Below are positions 1 through 8,165 of a DNA stretch of 64,000 nucleotides, one piece after another; the first letter of the stretch is position 1; every line of letters starts with the position of its first letter. The stretch comes from Pseudomonadota bacterium. GTDB taxonomy: Bacteria; Pseudomonadota; Gammaproteobacteria; Pseudomonadales; Pseudohongiellaceae. Location: positions 105,801 to 169,800 of the forward strand of contig JAQCBT010000009.1 of NCBI GenBank assembly GCA_027621405.1, given 5' to 3'. A model generated the notes under the pieces. That model saw only the letters and a program-made list of their open reading frames with translations, searched no databases and was not told where the DNA came from. Both the position numbers and the translations under genes were made by a program.

Positions 1-538
1 GCTGACCTCTCCCGATGGTCAACGCGGTATTGATCGCCTTGATACCTGTATCCAGTACTTCCTTGATCGGCCCTCGTTCCATTGGGTTCAGCGCAACCCC
101 GTCAAGGTCGGCTTTTTCTGCATAATTAATCTCACCCCTGCCATCCAGAGGATTGCCAAAACCATCTATTACCCGGCCAATCAGCTCAGCCGATAGCCTC
201 CCGGTTGAGCTGGCATCTCTCATGATTATTCGGGCGCCGGGACTGAGCCCACCGACACCCTGAAACGGGATCAGGAGTGTGGTGTCTCCCACAAACCCAA
301 CGACCTCGGCCGGCAATTGCTCCTTGCCTCCAAGAATTTCGATTGAACAAAGCGCGCCAACAGGTGCGGTCAGGCCTCTGGCTTCTATGGCAGCACCAGT
401 AACCCGTGTTACCTTTCCAAAAACCGGGGACTCCACAGGTTCCAGCTCACCCTTGTTCTGCGCTAACCAGTGAGACAGCTGGTTTCCGTGTCTCGAAAGC
501 TCACGCCAGCCACAGAAAAGAGGCGGTTGCCTGGTCAC
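1..538 (-). CDS. fliI: FliI, flagellar export ATPase (partial, N-terminal part)
   Basis: Only the first ~179 codons lie in the window; the gene continues past position 1. Translation of the minus strand gives a FliI-type beta-barrel and the start of the ATPase domain, with stretches such as APVGALCSIEI, AEVVGFVGD, GLSPGAR and DTGIKAINTALTIGRGQ, which lies just before the Walker A region. FliI hydrolyses ATP at the cytoplasmic face of the flagellar type III export gate and works with FliH. The start is taken as GTG at 538, which overlaps the fliH stop by 4 nt (GTGA), so translation is probably coupled. The Walker motifs and C-terminus lie outside the window. Confidence 0.93.
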   Translation of the reverse strand, partial: MTRQPPLFCGWRELSRHGNQLSHWLAQNKGELEPVESPVFGKVTRVTGAAIEARGLTAPVGALCSIEILGGKEQLPAEVVGFVGDTTLLIPFQGVGGLSPGARIIMRDASSTGRLSAELIGRVIDGFGNPLDGRGEINYAEKADLDGVALNPMERGPIKEVLDTGIKAINTALTIGRGQ

Positions 539-1608
539 GTCAGATCCTCATCGGATCCGGGTTCAGGCTCAGACTCCCCTGGCTCTTGCGTGTCTTGCAA
601 AGACAAACTCATGTCATCTGTATCCGCCACAGGAAGTGGCATGGGATCACCTTCAGGTGCAGTCGAAACGGCTGGTTCCACCAGGTCTTCAGCATGCAAG
701 TTGTCCGTTGTCGCCGACAACGGGACAGACAGGGCATCGGGACTACTCGCTGTATCTCGATTAGCATCAGCTCCTGTTTCTGTGTCAGTGTCAGTGTCAG
801 TTATATCAGCCTGGGCAGCTGGATGATCGAAAAGAGCGCTCGCAAGCTTGCGGATTTTTTCGCTCACCGATTCAATTCCCTCTGTGTCTCCCATCCTGAA
901 CACAAAGTCTCCGTCGCCAAGATGCCTATCTTCCAGAAGTGTTGGCATGGCCTCCTCATCCAGCACTGCCTGCCTCAATACCTCCAGAGTTCTGGCATTG
1001 GCACGAATCTCAATTTCGGATTCGGTATCGGGGCCGAGGCGCGCAATCGCGTCTTCGACGAGTTTCTTGATCTTGTCCGCAGAATGGACCAGCTCCGCTC
1101 GCACGACTTGTTCGGCCAGTAGCACGGCCAGCTCTCGCGTAAAATCAACATAGGTGCCAAGGTCAACCCGGGCACTGGAGATTGCTTCCAGAACGGACTG
1201 CAGCTCTTGCCGCTGCTGTGCGTAGCCCTGCTCCAGCTCCGCCATGGCGCGGGCATAGCCGCTACTTTCTCCTGCGGCCCTGGCATTGGCTACGAGAGTT
1301 TCGAGATCCGGATCGGCTTCCTCGGGTTCCTGCTCCGCATCGACTCGATCCGTCGATGATGCCTCTTCCACAGCAGAGTGCGCTTCCGGTTCCTCCTGAC
1401 TCGCATCGAATTCCCGCGTTTCCGGATCTGGCTGCTCTATGTCCAGCTGCAGAGGCGACCAGGGAGCGAAACTGTCCGCGGCCGGTAGCCCCGGCTGCCC
1501 GGATTGACGGGCATACTCTCGGGCCCGCCTGTCGGCCGCCAACAGCTCGTTTAGCTTCCAGTCAATCTTGGTTTGAGGCTTAGACAAAATCGTCTCCACG
1601 TCCGGCAA
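535..1608 (-). CDS. fliH: FliH, negative regulator/stalk of the export ATPase, with a long acidic tail
   Basis: 357 residues, against about 235 in enteric bacteria. The conserved FliH core lies roughly at residues 110-245 and includes GYARAMAELEQGYAQQRQEL, a helical region with small-residue spacing, and a C-terminal part resembling V-ATPase subunit E (LAEQVVRAELVHSADKIKKL). FliH docks FliI to the C-ring. The N-terminal ~100 residues are acidic and low in complexity. After residue ~250 there is a further acidic extension containing a TDTDTDTET run encoded by a TGTCAG-type hexamer repeat (about 781-800). The start overlaps the 3' end of fliG by 29 nt. Confidence 0.92.
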   Translation of the reverse strand: MPDVETILSKPQTKIDWKLNELLAADRRAREYARQSGQPGLPAADSFAPWSPLQLDIEQPDPETREFDASQEEPEAHSAVEEASSTDRVDAEQEPEEADPDLETLVANARAAGESSGYARAMAELEQGYAQQRQELQSVLEAISSARVDLGTYVDFTRELAVLLAEQVVRAELVHSADKIKKLVEDAIARLGPDTESEIEIRANARTLEVLRQAVLDEEAMPTLLEDRHLGDGDFVFRMGDTEGIESVSEKIRKLASALFDHPAAQADITDTDTDTETGADANRDTASSPDALSVPLSATTDNLHAEDLVEPAVSTAPEGDPMPLPVADTDDMSLSLQDTQEPGESEPEPGSDEDLT

Positions 1609-2650
1609 GCACTATCTCGCCCTTGTCGGAGAGCTTACGAGCGATACGCATAATATTCTTCTGGGCCTCTTCAACGTCCGTGATACGGATCGGGCCCTTG
1701 GCTTCCATCTCGTCGAGGAACATAACCTTCGCCCTTTGCGACATATTGTCGAGGAACTTGTCCTTGACCACTTCATCGGTGGCCTTCAACGCCGTCATCA
1801 ACATATCATTCTCAATATTGCGCATTAGAGTCTGGATACTGCGATTATCCAGACTGGACAGATTCTCGAAGGTAAACATATTGTCCTGAATCTTCAGCGC
1901 GAGCTCCTCGTCCATGGTGCTTACGCCTTCCATGATCTTGCCCTCGAGCTCCACCTTGGTGAAGTTCATAATCTTGGCCGCAGCCTTGATCCCACCGAAG
2001 TTGGATGATTTGGCTGTGGAGCTGTTGGAGAACTGCTCCTTCATGATCGACTCCAGCTCTTCCATTGCGGACGGTTGTACGGTGTCGAGCATGGCCACCC
2101 TCTGAATAACCTCAGGCCGAATATCGGGATCCAGGAAATTCAGAACATCGGCGGCCACATCGTATTCGAGCACCGACAGAATAATCGCGATGACCTGAGG
2201 ATGTTCATCCTGGATCATTTCGCCAATTGATCGCGCATCCATCCATCTCAGAATTTCGAGACCCTTGCTTGAGGAGCCCGGCATAATACGCCCCAGCACC
2301 GTGGCAGCTTTTTCAGCTCCCAGCGCTCGCTTGAATACACTTTCAACGTAGTCGACTGTGCCAAGTCCAAGATTGGTTTGCTTCTTGATAGTTGCAACAA
2401 AATCATCAAGAACCACATTCACGGTCTCCTGTGACAGGTCTGCCACACCAACCATGCTCGCTCCCAGTGCCTGTACTTCTCGGGGCGAGAGATACTTGAT
2501 GATGTCAGCAGCCTGCTGCTCACCTAGCAGCAACATGATGACCGCTGCACGTTCGGTATTTGTCATTACCTCCAGTTCCTGCCGGACGTTGTCAGGCAGT
2601 TCCTTTTCATCAGTTGCAACTGGAAGCTCAATGTTGGAATCTTCAGCCAT
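1580..2650 (-). CDS. fliG: FliG, flagellar motor switch protein
   Basis: 356 residues. The three FliG domains are recognisable: an N-terminal FliF-binding domain (TNTERAAVIMLLLGEQQAADIIKYL), a middle domain with the EHPQ motif (QDEHPQVIAIILSVL) that contacts FliM, and a C-terminal charged torque helix (DNMSQRAKVMFLDEMEAKGP) that meets the stator. It forms the upper C-ring on the cytoplasmic side and sets rotation direction. The N-terminus has about 20 extra acidic residues before the domain. It lies between fliF (20 nt gap) and fliH (29 nt overlap) in the sigma-54 operon. Confidence 0.96.
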   Translation of the reverse strand: MAEDSNIELPVATDEKELPDNVRQELEVMTNTERAAVIMLLLGEQQAADIIKYLSPREVQALGASMVGVADLSQETVNVVLDDFVATIKKQTNLGLGTVDYVESVFKRALGAEKAATVLGRIMPGSSSKGLEILRWMDARSIGEMIQDEHPQVIAIILSVLEYDVAADVLNFLDPDIRPEVIQRVAMLDTVQPSAMEELESIMKEQFSNSSTAKSSNFGGIKAAAKIMNFTKVELEGKIMEGVSTMDEELALKIQDNMFTFENLSSLDNRSIQTLMRNIENDMLMTALKATDEVVKDKFLDNMSQRAKVMFLDEMEAKGPIRITDVEEAQKNIMRIARKLSDKGEIVLAGRGDDFV

Positions 2651-2669
2651 ATCGTCAACACCTGGCCCA

Positions 2670-4475
2670 TTAGGCGGGCTTGATCATCTTCTTCAATACG
2701 TTCGCGACCCGGCCCGAGTCTTCCGCAACCAATAAACGAATCAGTGCTACCTTGTCGTCATAGGTATTTGCGGTATCGAGCATGTCCGCAGAGATGGTCG
2801 ATTTCTTGGGTTTCAACTTGGCCTTGATCTCTTCAAGAGACTCACCCTCTCCCAGACTGATCATTTGCAGCTCCTCCGGCGACAGTTCGCCATCCGCCAG
2901 CGCCTTCGCCCGCTCCTCGACCTCGTTAGCCTTCTGCGGCAGATACAGTTGAATGACCGGTCGCATCACGAACAGGGCGATGATCAGGAATGCCAGCACA
3001 CCCGAGCCATATTTGATCAGGGACAGAATGGCCGGATCCTCATACCAGGGCGTTACCAGGCTGATCTCCTGTTCCGGACGGAACGGCGCCGTAATCACGG
3101 TCACCGAGTCACCGCGATTGGCATCGAAACCAACCGCGGCACGAACCAGTTCAGTCATTTCTGTACGCATCTCCTCGAGATCGGCGAGCGGTTCGTCACC
3201 CCCGGTTTCGGAATCTGCGAAGGCCTGGTCGTTGATTACCACCGCAATGGAGAGGCGGGTCAGGCTCCCTGGCTGGTTGCGAACATAGCGGATCGAGCGA
3301 TCCAGCTCATAGTTGCGCGTGGTACGGGAGCTACGCACGCCACTGTCGGCGCCAGTCGCAGCACCCAACTCGGCGGTGTTGGCTTCGGCCAGATTGGTGC
3401 CCTCTGGCGCGACGTTGGTTGCCGCGCCAGGCACGCCACTGGCTGTCAGGGTCTCACTACGATCCTCCACCAGTATTTCGGACCGTGTTTGCGGTCCCTG
3501 CTCATTCTGATCGAAGTCTTCGAAGGTGGTTTCGAGCTCAGTGAAGTCGAGCTGCACATCTACATCTGCTCGCACATTCTCCATTCCCACCATGGGAGCC
3601 AACAGGCTCTCCACCCGCTCTCTGTAGTTTTCCTCTACAGAGCGTTCGAAATTGGATTGCATGGACGCCTCGGTCAGCAGTGGCGACAGGGTGCTGGTTA
3701 ACAAATTGCCCTGCTGGTCTACGACGGACACATCACTGGCGGACAGGTAGGGCACACTGGAAGCAACCAGATGAGTGATGGCCTGAACCTGACCGGGGCT
3801 GATACTCCGACCTGCATAGGGCACGACCACAACCGATGCCTTGGTTTGTGCGCGATTTCGAATGAACGCACTCTGCTTCGGTGTGGCAAGGTGGACACGC
3901 GCCGATTGAATGCTAGCGATCTGCACGATGCTCTTGATCAGCTCATTTTCGATAACTGCGGCATAACGCGCCTGCTCCATGAACTGGCTAGTGGTCATTG
4001 AACTCTGGTTGTTGAAATACTCCATGGCACTGCTGGACGCTTCCCGCGGCAGACCCGCTGAGGCCAGCGCCATGCGTGCCTCGTAGTAGCGATCTACCGG
4101 TACCGTGATGGAGCCGGTGCTGGTATCGATTCGCGCGTCGATACCGGCCGCGCTGAGCGCTTCAAACGCCTCTCCCCGATCGAGATCTGACATGCCGGGG
4201 TAGAGCGCACGGTAATCACCCTCGTCCACCCAGAGGAATACCAGCGCGAATCCCGCCATGATCAGGACCGCCATGATTGCAGGTAGCGATTTACGCACCA
4301 GCGGCTGGGAAACGATCTCGGTGACGGTGGGGAACGCGCCCTCGCGGGATTCGGCAGTTGGCAGATTCGCGCTGTTTGCTGCGCCCTCCTGATTGGCGGG
4401 GGCAGGCATCGTGGTAGCACTTTCCATCCTCTGCGGCTGGAAAGTAGTCATGCTGTTATCCTGTATGGCTTCCAT
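2670..4475 (-). CDS. fliF: FliF, MS-ring protein
   Basis: 601 residues, typical for FliF. A first membrane segment lies near residues 60-80 (IMAVLIMAGFALVFLWV), followed by ring-building motifs (DYRALYPGMSDLDRGE, and ARVHLATPKQSAFIR in RBM3), then the second membrane segment near residue 475 (YGSGVLAFLIIALFVMRPVI) and a C-terminal tail that binds FliG. It builds the base of the flagellum in the inner membrane. The first ATG (4475) is used here, but the ATG at residue 9 (4451) has a comparable AGGA-type ribosome site. It sits 19 nt after fliE. Confidence 0.96.
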   Translation of the reverse strand: MEAIQDNSMTTFQPQRMESATTMPAPANQEGAANSANLPTAESREGAFPTVTEIVSQPLVRKSLPAIMAVLIMAGFALVFLWVDEGDYRALYPGMSDLDRGEAFEALSAAGIDARIDTSTGSITVPVDRYYEARMALASAGLPREASSSAMEYFNNQSSMTTSQFMEQARYAAVIENELIKSIVQIASIQSARVHLATPKQSAFIRNRAQTKASVVVVPYAGRSISPGQVQAITHLVASSVPYLSASDVSVVDQQGNLLTSTLSPLLTEASMQSNFERSVEENYRERVESLLAPMVGMENVRADVDVQLDFTELETTFEDFDQNEQGPQTRSEILVEDRSETLTASGVPGAATNVAPEGTNLAEANTAELGAATGADSGVRSSRTTRNYELDRSIRYVRNQPGSLTRLSIAVVINDQAFADSETGGDEPLADLEEMRTEMTELVRAAVGFDANRGDSVTVITAPFRPEQEISLVTPWYEDPAILSLIKYGSGVLAFLIIALFVMRPVIQLYLPQKANEVEERAKALADGELSPEELQMISLGEGESLEEIKAKLKPKKSTISADMLDTANTYDDKVALIRLLVAEDSGRVANVLKKMIKPA

Positions 4476-4493
4476 GTTCAGTATCTCTCGCTA

Positions 4494-4844
4494 TTACACA
4501 GGCATATTCATGATGTCTTCATAAGCCTTAATGACTTTGTTGCGAACCTGCACCGTTGCTTCGAAGGCCAGTGACGACTTCTGCATGGCCAATACGACAT
4601 CTGTAAGAGGAACGTCTTCACCTGACTCATAACGGGAGATCATCTCGGCAGACCTTGCCTGCATCGTGTTGACCTGGTCTATGGAGCTCATCATGGCATC
4701 CACCATTCGCGCATTGAATGGCTTGGCTGCCGCTGTGACAGATTCCGTATTCACCTCGGCTGGGCGCAGATCACTAATCTTGTTCTGGTATGCGCGTATC
4801 TGCGCCAACAGGGCACCGCCTTCTTGAATGGCATTACTATTCAC
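4494..4844 (-). CDS. fliE: FliE, MS-ring/rod junction protein
   Basis: 116 residues, the usual size. The C-terminal half carries the FliE signature (SGEDVPLTDVVLAMQKSSLAF, then ATVQVRNKVIKAYEDIMNMPV at the end). FliE joins the MS-ring to the proximal rod and is among the first exported proteins. The gene begins 15 nt after the flrC-like regulator, so both appear to be transcribed from the sigma-54 promoter at 5952-5967. Confidence 0.94.
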   Translation of the reverse strand: MNSNAIQEGGALLAQIRAYQNKISDLRPAEVNTESVTAAAKPFNARMVDAMMSSIDQVNTMQARSAEMISRYESGEDVPLTDVVLAMQKSSLAFEATVQVRNKVIKAYEDIMNMPV

Positions 4845-4859
4845 TGGTTTCCCTCCTGA

Positions 4860-5912
4860 TTAGCGCGAGTAAGCTTTGGGAACATCGAAGCCATCGCTGC
4901 GCAACTGCTGTAACTTATGGCGCAAAGTGCGTGTGCTAATACCCAGGCTACTGGCGGCTTCTTTACGGTTACGTGCACTGCGCAGGGCTTTGATGATGGA
5001 GTTCGCCTCATCCGACGATTCCGGATCCAGCCTCGATTGGCTCATAGTCACGGGCGCCAGTTCAGCCTTCGGAGTAAACCCCATGTCTGCATGCAGCTCT
5101 TCTTCGTCGAACACAATATCCTGCAAATCGATAAGCTGGCCCTGAGACAACACCACCGCCCTGGCCATCACATTCTCCAGCTCTCTCACATTGCCCGGCC
5201 AGCTATGCCCGAGCAGTTTATTCAGGGCTTCTGGCGTCAATTGCACAGGCCGCGCGGCGGCACCGTATTTTTGCAGCATCAGCAACGCCAGCGGCTTGAT
5301 GTCCAGGGGCCGGGCAGCAAGACTGGGAAGCGCCAGACGGAAAGCGCTCAATCGGTAATAGAGATCTTCGCGGAAGCGACCGGCTTCCATCTCCTGCCGC
5401 AGGTTAAGATTGGTCGCCGCGACAACACGCACATCGACATCGATCGCGCGTGTGCTTCCCAGCCTGGTAATTTTCTTCTCCTGCAGGGCCCTCAGTATCT
5501 TGGGCTGCAAGTCCAGCGGCATCTCGCCGATCTCATCCAGAAACAATGTGCCGCCATTGGCCTGCTCGAAATAGCCCGCGCTAGCCGACTGCGCACCCGT
5601 GAAGGCGCCTTTCTCATGGCCAAAGAACAAGGCCTCGGCGAGACTGGCCGGAATAGCCGCCGCGTTGACCGGCACAAAGGGCGCGTTGGCGCGTGGCGAC
5701 GCCTCATGCACAACCTTGGCTACGATCTCCTTACCGGCACCTGTGGGTCCGCAAATCAACACCGGCACATTGGTCAGGGCCACTCTGGTGGCCATGGAAA
5801 ACACACGGGCGCTGCCAGGATCGACAAACACAAAGGGTTGATCTGAATCTACCGAATCTGTTGTGGATTCGGCACTATCGGGATTCTGTAGGAGAGACTG
5901 CATGTGTCGCAT
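4860..5912 (-). CDS. FleR/FlrC-like sigma-54 activator lacking a receiver domain
   Basis: NtrC-family AAA+ activator. Visible motifs are Walker A (GPTGAGKE), the sigma-54-contacting GAFTGA loop, Walker B ([10 protein letters not shown]), the arginine-finger region ([12 protein letters not shown]) and a C-terminal Fis-type helix-turn-helix ([19 protein letters not shown]). FleR/FlrC normally has an N-terminal receiver phosphorylated by FleS/FlrB; here only about 30-45 unstructured residues precede the AAA+ domain, and no FleS-like kinase gene is adjacent. The longest frame starts at 5963, but a sigma-54 promoter covers that codon, so the ATG at 5912 (MRHMQSLL) is preferred. By position (directly before fliE) it is the class III activator. 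Confidence 0.85.
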   Translation of the reverse strand: MRHMQSLLQNPDSAESTTDSVDSDQPFVFVDPGSARVFSMATRVALTNVPVLICGPTGAGKEIVAKVVHEASPRANAPFVPVNAAAIPASLAEALFFGHEKGAFTGAQSASAGYFEQANGGTLFLDEIGEMPLDLQPKILRALQEKKITRLGSTRAIDVDVRVVAATNLNLRQEMEAGRFREDLYYRLSAFRLALPSLAARPLDIKPLALLMLQKYGAAARPVQLTPEALNKLLGHSWPGNVRELENVMARAVVLSQGQLIDLQDIVFDEEELHADMGFTPKAELAPVTMSQSRLDPESSDEANSIIKALRSARNRKEAASSLGISTRTLRHKLQQLRSDGFDVPKAYSR

Positions 5913-5951
5913 GTTCTTCGCCGTTGCTTGATTAACATCCGTGGCGAATAA

Positions 5952-5967
5952 AGCAAACACCATGCCA
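5952..5967 (-). promoter_or_regulatory. sigma-54 promoter of the flrC-like/fliEFGHI operon
   Basis: Minus-strand TGGCATGGTGTTTGCT matches the -24/-12 consensus TGGCAC-N5-TTGCW at all but one position, with GG and GC 10 bp apart. It overlaps the first possible ATG of the flrC-like frame, which argues that translation starts at the internal ATG at 5912, about 25-30 nt after the expected transcription start. Confidence 0.75.
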
Positions 5968-6210
5968 TTAACATTTTTTATATATTAATCAGATAGATAG
6001 AGGTCACTTGGCAAAATTCTGACAATGCCGGAATCGCAACTGTTATTTGCCTGACAGTGCCCGCGTCCGGACGAAACAGGCTATTCAGTCCCGGGACAGG
6101 GCCGCATAAATCAGGTGAATGAGTGACCCCTGACGCCCTGCAAACAGCAACAGTCTTGTGAGAGATAGAGGACAGCAAGATCAGAGCCGAAAGAGGATTC
6201 GGCGAAAAGA

Positions 6211-7326
6211 TCAATTGAGATTGTACTTCTCGATCTTCTGGATGAGGGTTGTGCGCTGCAGATTTAGCAGTCCAGCTGCCTTGGAGACATTACCGTTGGA
6301 CTGTGTCAGGGCAACCTTGATGAAGCTGCTTTCGAGTTCCTGCAGGATTTGCTTGGTTTCTATTCCCTGACTCGGCAACTCACGCATGCCCTGGGCCAAC
6401 GCCACCAGTTCCTCGGCTCGTTTTGGCGTCCAGTCAGCGGCTGAATCTTGCTCGGCAGCTACCGGAGCGGGCTCCTTCTCGAGCCATTTGAGCAAGTTTA
6501 ACTCGTCTGCATCTGAACCCGGGTCGAGATGAGCGAGCATGTCGGTGGTTAGCCGCGCCAATTCTGGCGGCATAGCAGAGTGTGGTACCTGCGCCAGATC
6601 GATACGATTCCCCGCAAACAACACGCTGAATCGCATGATCAGATTAGACATCTCTCGCACATTACCTGGCCATGAGTAATGCTCCAGCACCTTGTAAGAG
6701 CGTGCGGTAAAGCTGATGCTCTTGCCATTGACGGCATGCAGTTCGGTGAAGTGTCGACAGAGCGTGCCAATATCCTCACCGCGCTCACGTAATGGCGGAA
6801 TGGTGAGAGGAATTACATTGAGGCGGTAGTAAAGATCTTCCCGGAATTCGCCGCGTTCCACCATGGCCTGCAAATTCTGGTGCGTCGCAGCGATAACCCG
6901 TATGTCAACCGGGCGTGAATCACCGCCACCCAGAGGCTCGATGCAGCGTTCCTCGAGCACCCGCAGCAGCTTCACTTGCAGGTCCAGCGGCATGTCCCCG
7001 ATCTCGTCCAGAAACAGTGTGCCACCATTCGCCATCTCGATGCGGCCGATACGATCATTCAAGGCACCGGTAAACGCGCCTTTGCGGTGACCGAACAATT
7101 CGCTCTCGAGCAGTGCGCCGGGTATAGCCGCGCAGTTTAGCGGCACCAGAGGCTGGTCGGCGCGGTCAGACAGGGCGTGCAGCTGACGGCAGACTACTTC
7201 CTTGCCAACCCCGGTCTCCCCACATATCATCACCGACGCATTAGAGGGTGCACAGGCAGCCAGCATTGCCTTGAGCTCGCGCATGGCTGCGCTGGTGCCG
7301 ATCAGTTGACCTTTTTCCTGTGACAT
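6211..7326 (-). CDS. FleQ/FlrA-like flagellar master activator, truncated N-terminus
   Basis: 371 residues, against roughly 490 in FleQ/FlrA. The AAA+ domain starts almost at residue 1 ([15 protein letters not shown]), with Walker A (GETGVGKE), GAFTGA, Walker B ([10 protein letters not shown]), a [14 protein letters not shown] segment and the [12 protein letters not shown] sensor region. The C-terminal helix-turn-helix ([20 protein letters not shown]) resembles FleQ. The FleQ N-terminal pseudo-receiver is absent, and the c-di-GMP-binding LFRS motif that precedes LVGTS in FleQ is replaced by EKGQ. By family it should open sigma-54 promoters of the early flagellar operons. A tandem decamer operator candidate lies ~125 nt upstream. 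Confidence 0.86.
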   Translation of the reverse strand: MSQEKGQLIGTSAAMRELKAMLAACAPSNASVMICGETGVGKEVVCRQLHALSDRADQPLVPLNCAAIPGALLESELFGHRKGAFTGALNDRIGRIEMANGGTLFLDEIGDMPLDLQVKLLRVLEERCIEPLGGGDSRPVDIRVIAATHQNLQAMVERGEFREDLYYRLNVIPLTIPPLRERGEDIGTLCRHFTELHAVNGKSISFTARSYKVLEHYSWPGNVREMSNLIMRFSVLFAGNRIDLAQVPHSAMPPELARLTTDMLAHLDPGSDADELNLLKWLEKEPAPVAAEQDSAADWTPKRAEELVALAQGMRELPSQGIETKQILQELESSFIKVALTQSNGNVSKAAGLLNLQRTTLIQKIEKYNLN

Positions 7327-7448
7327 CGAATTACGTTCTTATAATTGTTGAGGCGCAGCTTAGGAGCTCACCAGCGATCTATGGATGAATCGATTCTACT
7401 GGCTGTCTGCGCAAGAACAAGCTTGAACGTGACGCAAGGTCCTGCAAA

Positions 7449-7470
7449 TTGGTATCAATCGGTATCGAAA
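7449..7470. promoter_or_regulatory. Tandem decamer operator candidate, site 1 (upstream of the FlrA-like gene)
   Basis: GGTATCAATCGGTATCGAA (7451-7469) contains GGTATC twice at exactly 10 bp. Read toward the minus-strand activator gene it is TTCGATACCG followed by ATTGATACCA. It lies in the 171-nt gap between fliS and the FlrA-like gene. The same arrangement recurs at four other gaps in this window. Confidence 0.6.
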
Positions 7471-7497
7471 AGCCGACAAGGAATGGTCGACGCAGGC

Positions 7498-7905
7498 TTA
7501 CTGTTTGCCGGGCATCTCACGGGTAGGCATCAATTGCCAGGCTTCCCTGATTTCAGACATCAGGCTCGCAACCTCAGCCAATGCTGCCTCATTGTTCTCT
7601 GCATTCGCTGACGACAGACGGCGCAGGCAGTAGTCATAGAGAGAATCAAGACTCCGGGCCAGCTCACCGCCCTGCTCAAAATCAAGCGTACTGCGCAGGC
7701 CATAGAGAATTTTCTGCGACCGGGTGACCTTCTCGCTTTTATGAACAAGGTCTTTATCCTGCAGGTGTCGCCGTGCATCGGCCAATGCGTCCAGCAAGGC
7801 ATTGAACAACATACCAACCAGCTGATGTTGATCGGAAAACTCCACTGCGGAGTCAAAGCCTGTTGATTGATAGACATTCAGTGCGTTTCTTGCCAATGCA
7901 TTCAC
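7498..7905 (-). CDS. fliS: FliS, flagellin export chaperone
   Basis: 135 residues, as in the FliS family. It begins with the typical ALARNALNVYQSTGFDSAVE (YxxN/QVY-like) region, has VGMLFNALLDALADARRHL and ends with an amphipathic helix. FliS holds the flagellin C-terminus in the cytoplasm until export. It is divergent from the flagellin array, with its own FliA-type promoter at 7943-7970. It is next to the FlrA-like gene rather than after fliD, where many polar systems place it. Confidence 0.92.
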   Translation of the reverse strand: MNALARNALNVYQSTGFDSAVEFSDQHQLVGMLFNALLDALADARRHLQDKDLVHKSEKVTRSQKILYGLRSTLDFEQGGELARSLDSLYDYCLRRLSSANAENNEAALAEVASLMSEIREAWQLMPTREMPGKQ

Positions 7906-7942
7906 GATTCCCGCTCCTACGCTTCGCTAATCAGTACTTTTC

Positions 7943-7970
7943 CCATCGTCTTTTATTGTCTCTGACTTTA
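7943..7970 (-). promoter_or_regulatory. FliA (sigma-28) promoter of fliS
   Basis: Minus-strand TAAAGTCA, a 12-nt spacer, then GACGATGG. It has the same layout as the sites before fliC1, flgM and flgP and resembles the sigma-28 consensus TAAAGTTT-N11-GCCGATAA with one extra spacer base. It lies 38 nt before the fliS start. Confidence 0.65.
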
Positions 7971-8030
7971 TAGCCCGCGATGAATAATTTGCCGGAAGTC
8001 ACTCCCGCCTAAACATCTCCCCGGCATGCA

Positions 8031-8058
8031 TAAAGCTCGCGCTCACAAGTGTCGATTT
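8031..8058 (+). promoter_or_regulatory. FliA (sigma-28) promoter of the first flagellin
   Basis: TAAAGCTC (8031-8038), a 12-nt spacer, then GTCGATTT (8051-8058). It lies about 107 nt before the flagellin start and is back to back with the fliS promoter, 60 bp away. Confidence 0.7.
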
Positions 8059-8165
8059 GCGAAATAACACATTGCAGGATGGATCAGGCCAACCCCCTGG
8101 AACATCAAAATTAACTCGCCGCACCTTGGTGTGGCAGCACTAAAAAATGAAGTCGGAGTACTACT

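Noticed and set aside
781..800. TGTCAG-type repeat as a phase-variation switch
   Set aside because: The unit is 6 bp, so slippage keeps the frame; it cannot switch FliH off. Only length change is possible.
406..1122. Long plus-strand frame of 238 codons opposite fliH/fliI
   Set aside because: It is antisense to fliH, has skewed Arg/Ser/His composition and no domain; the FliH frame is clearly the real one.
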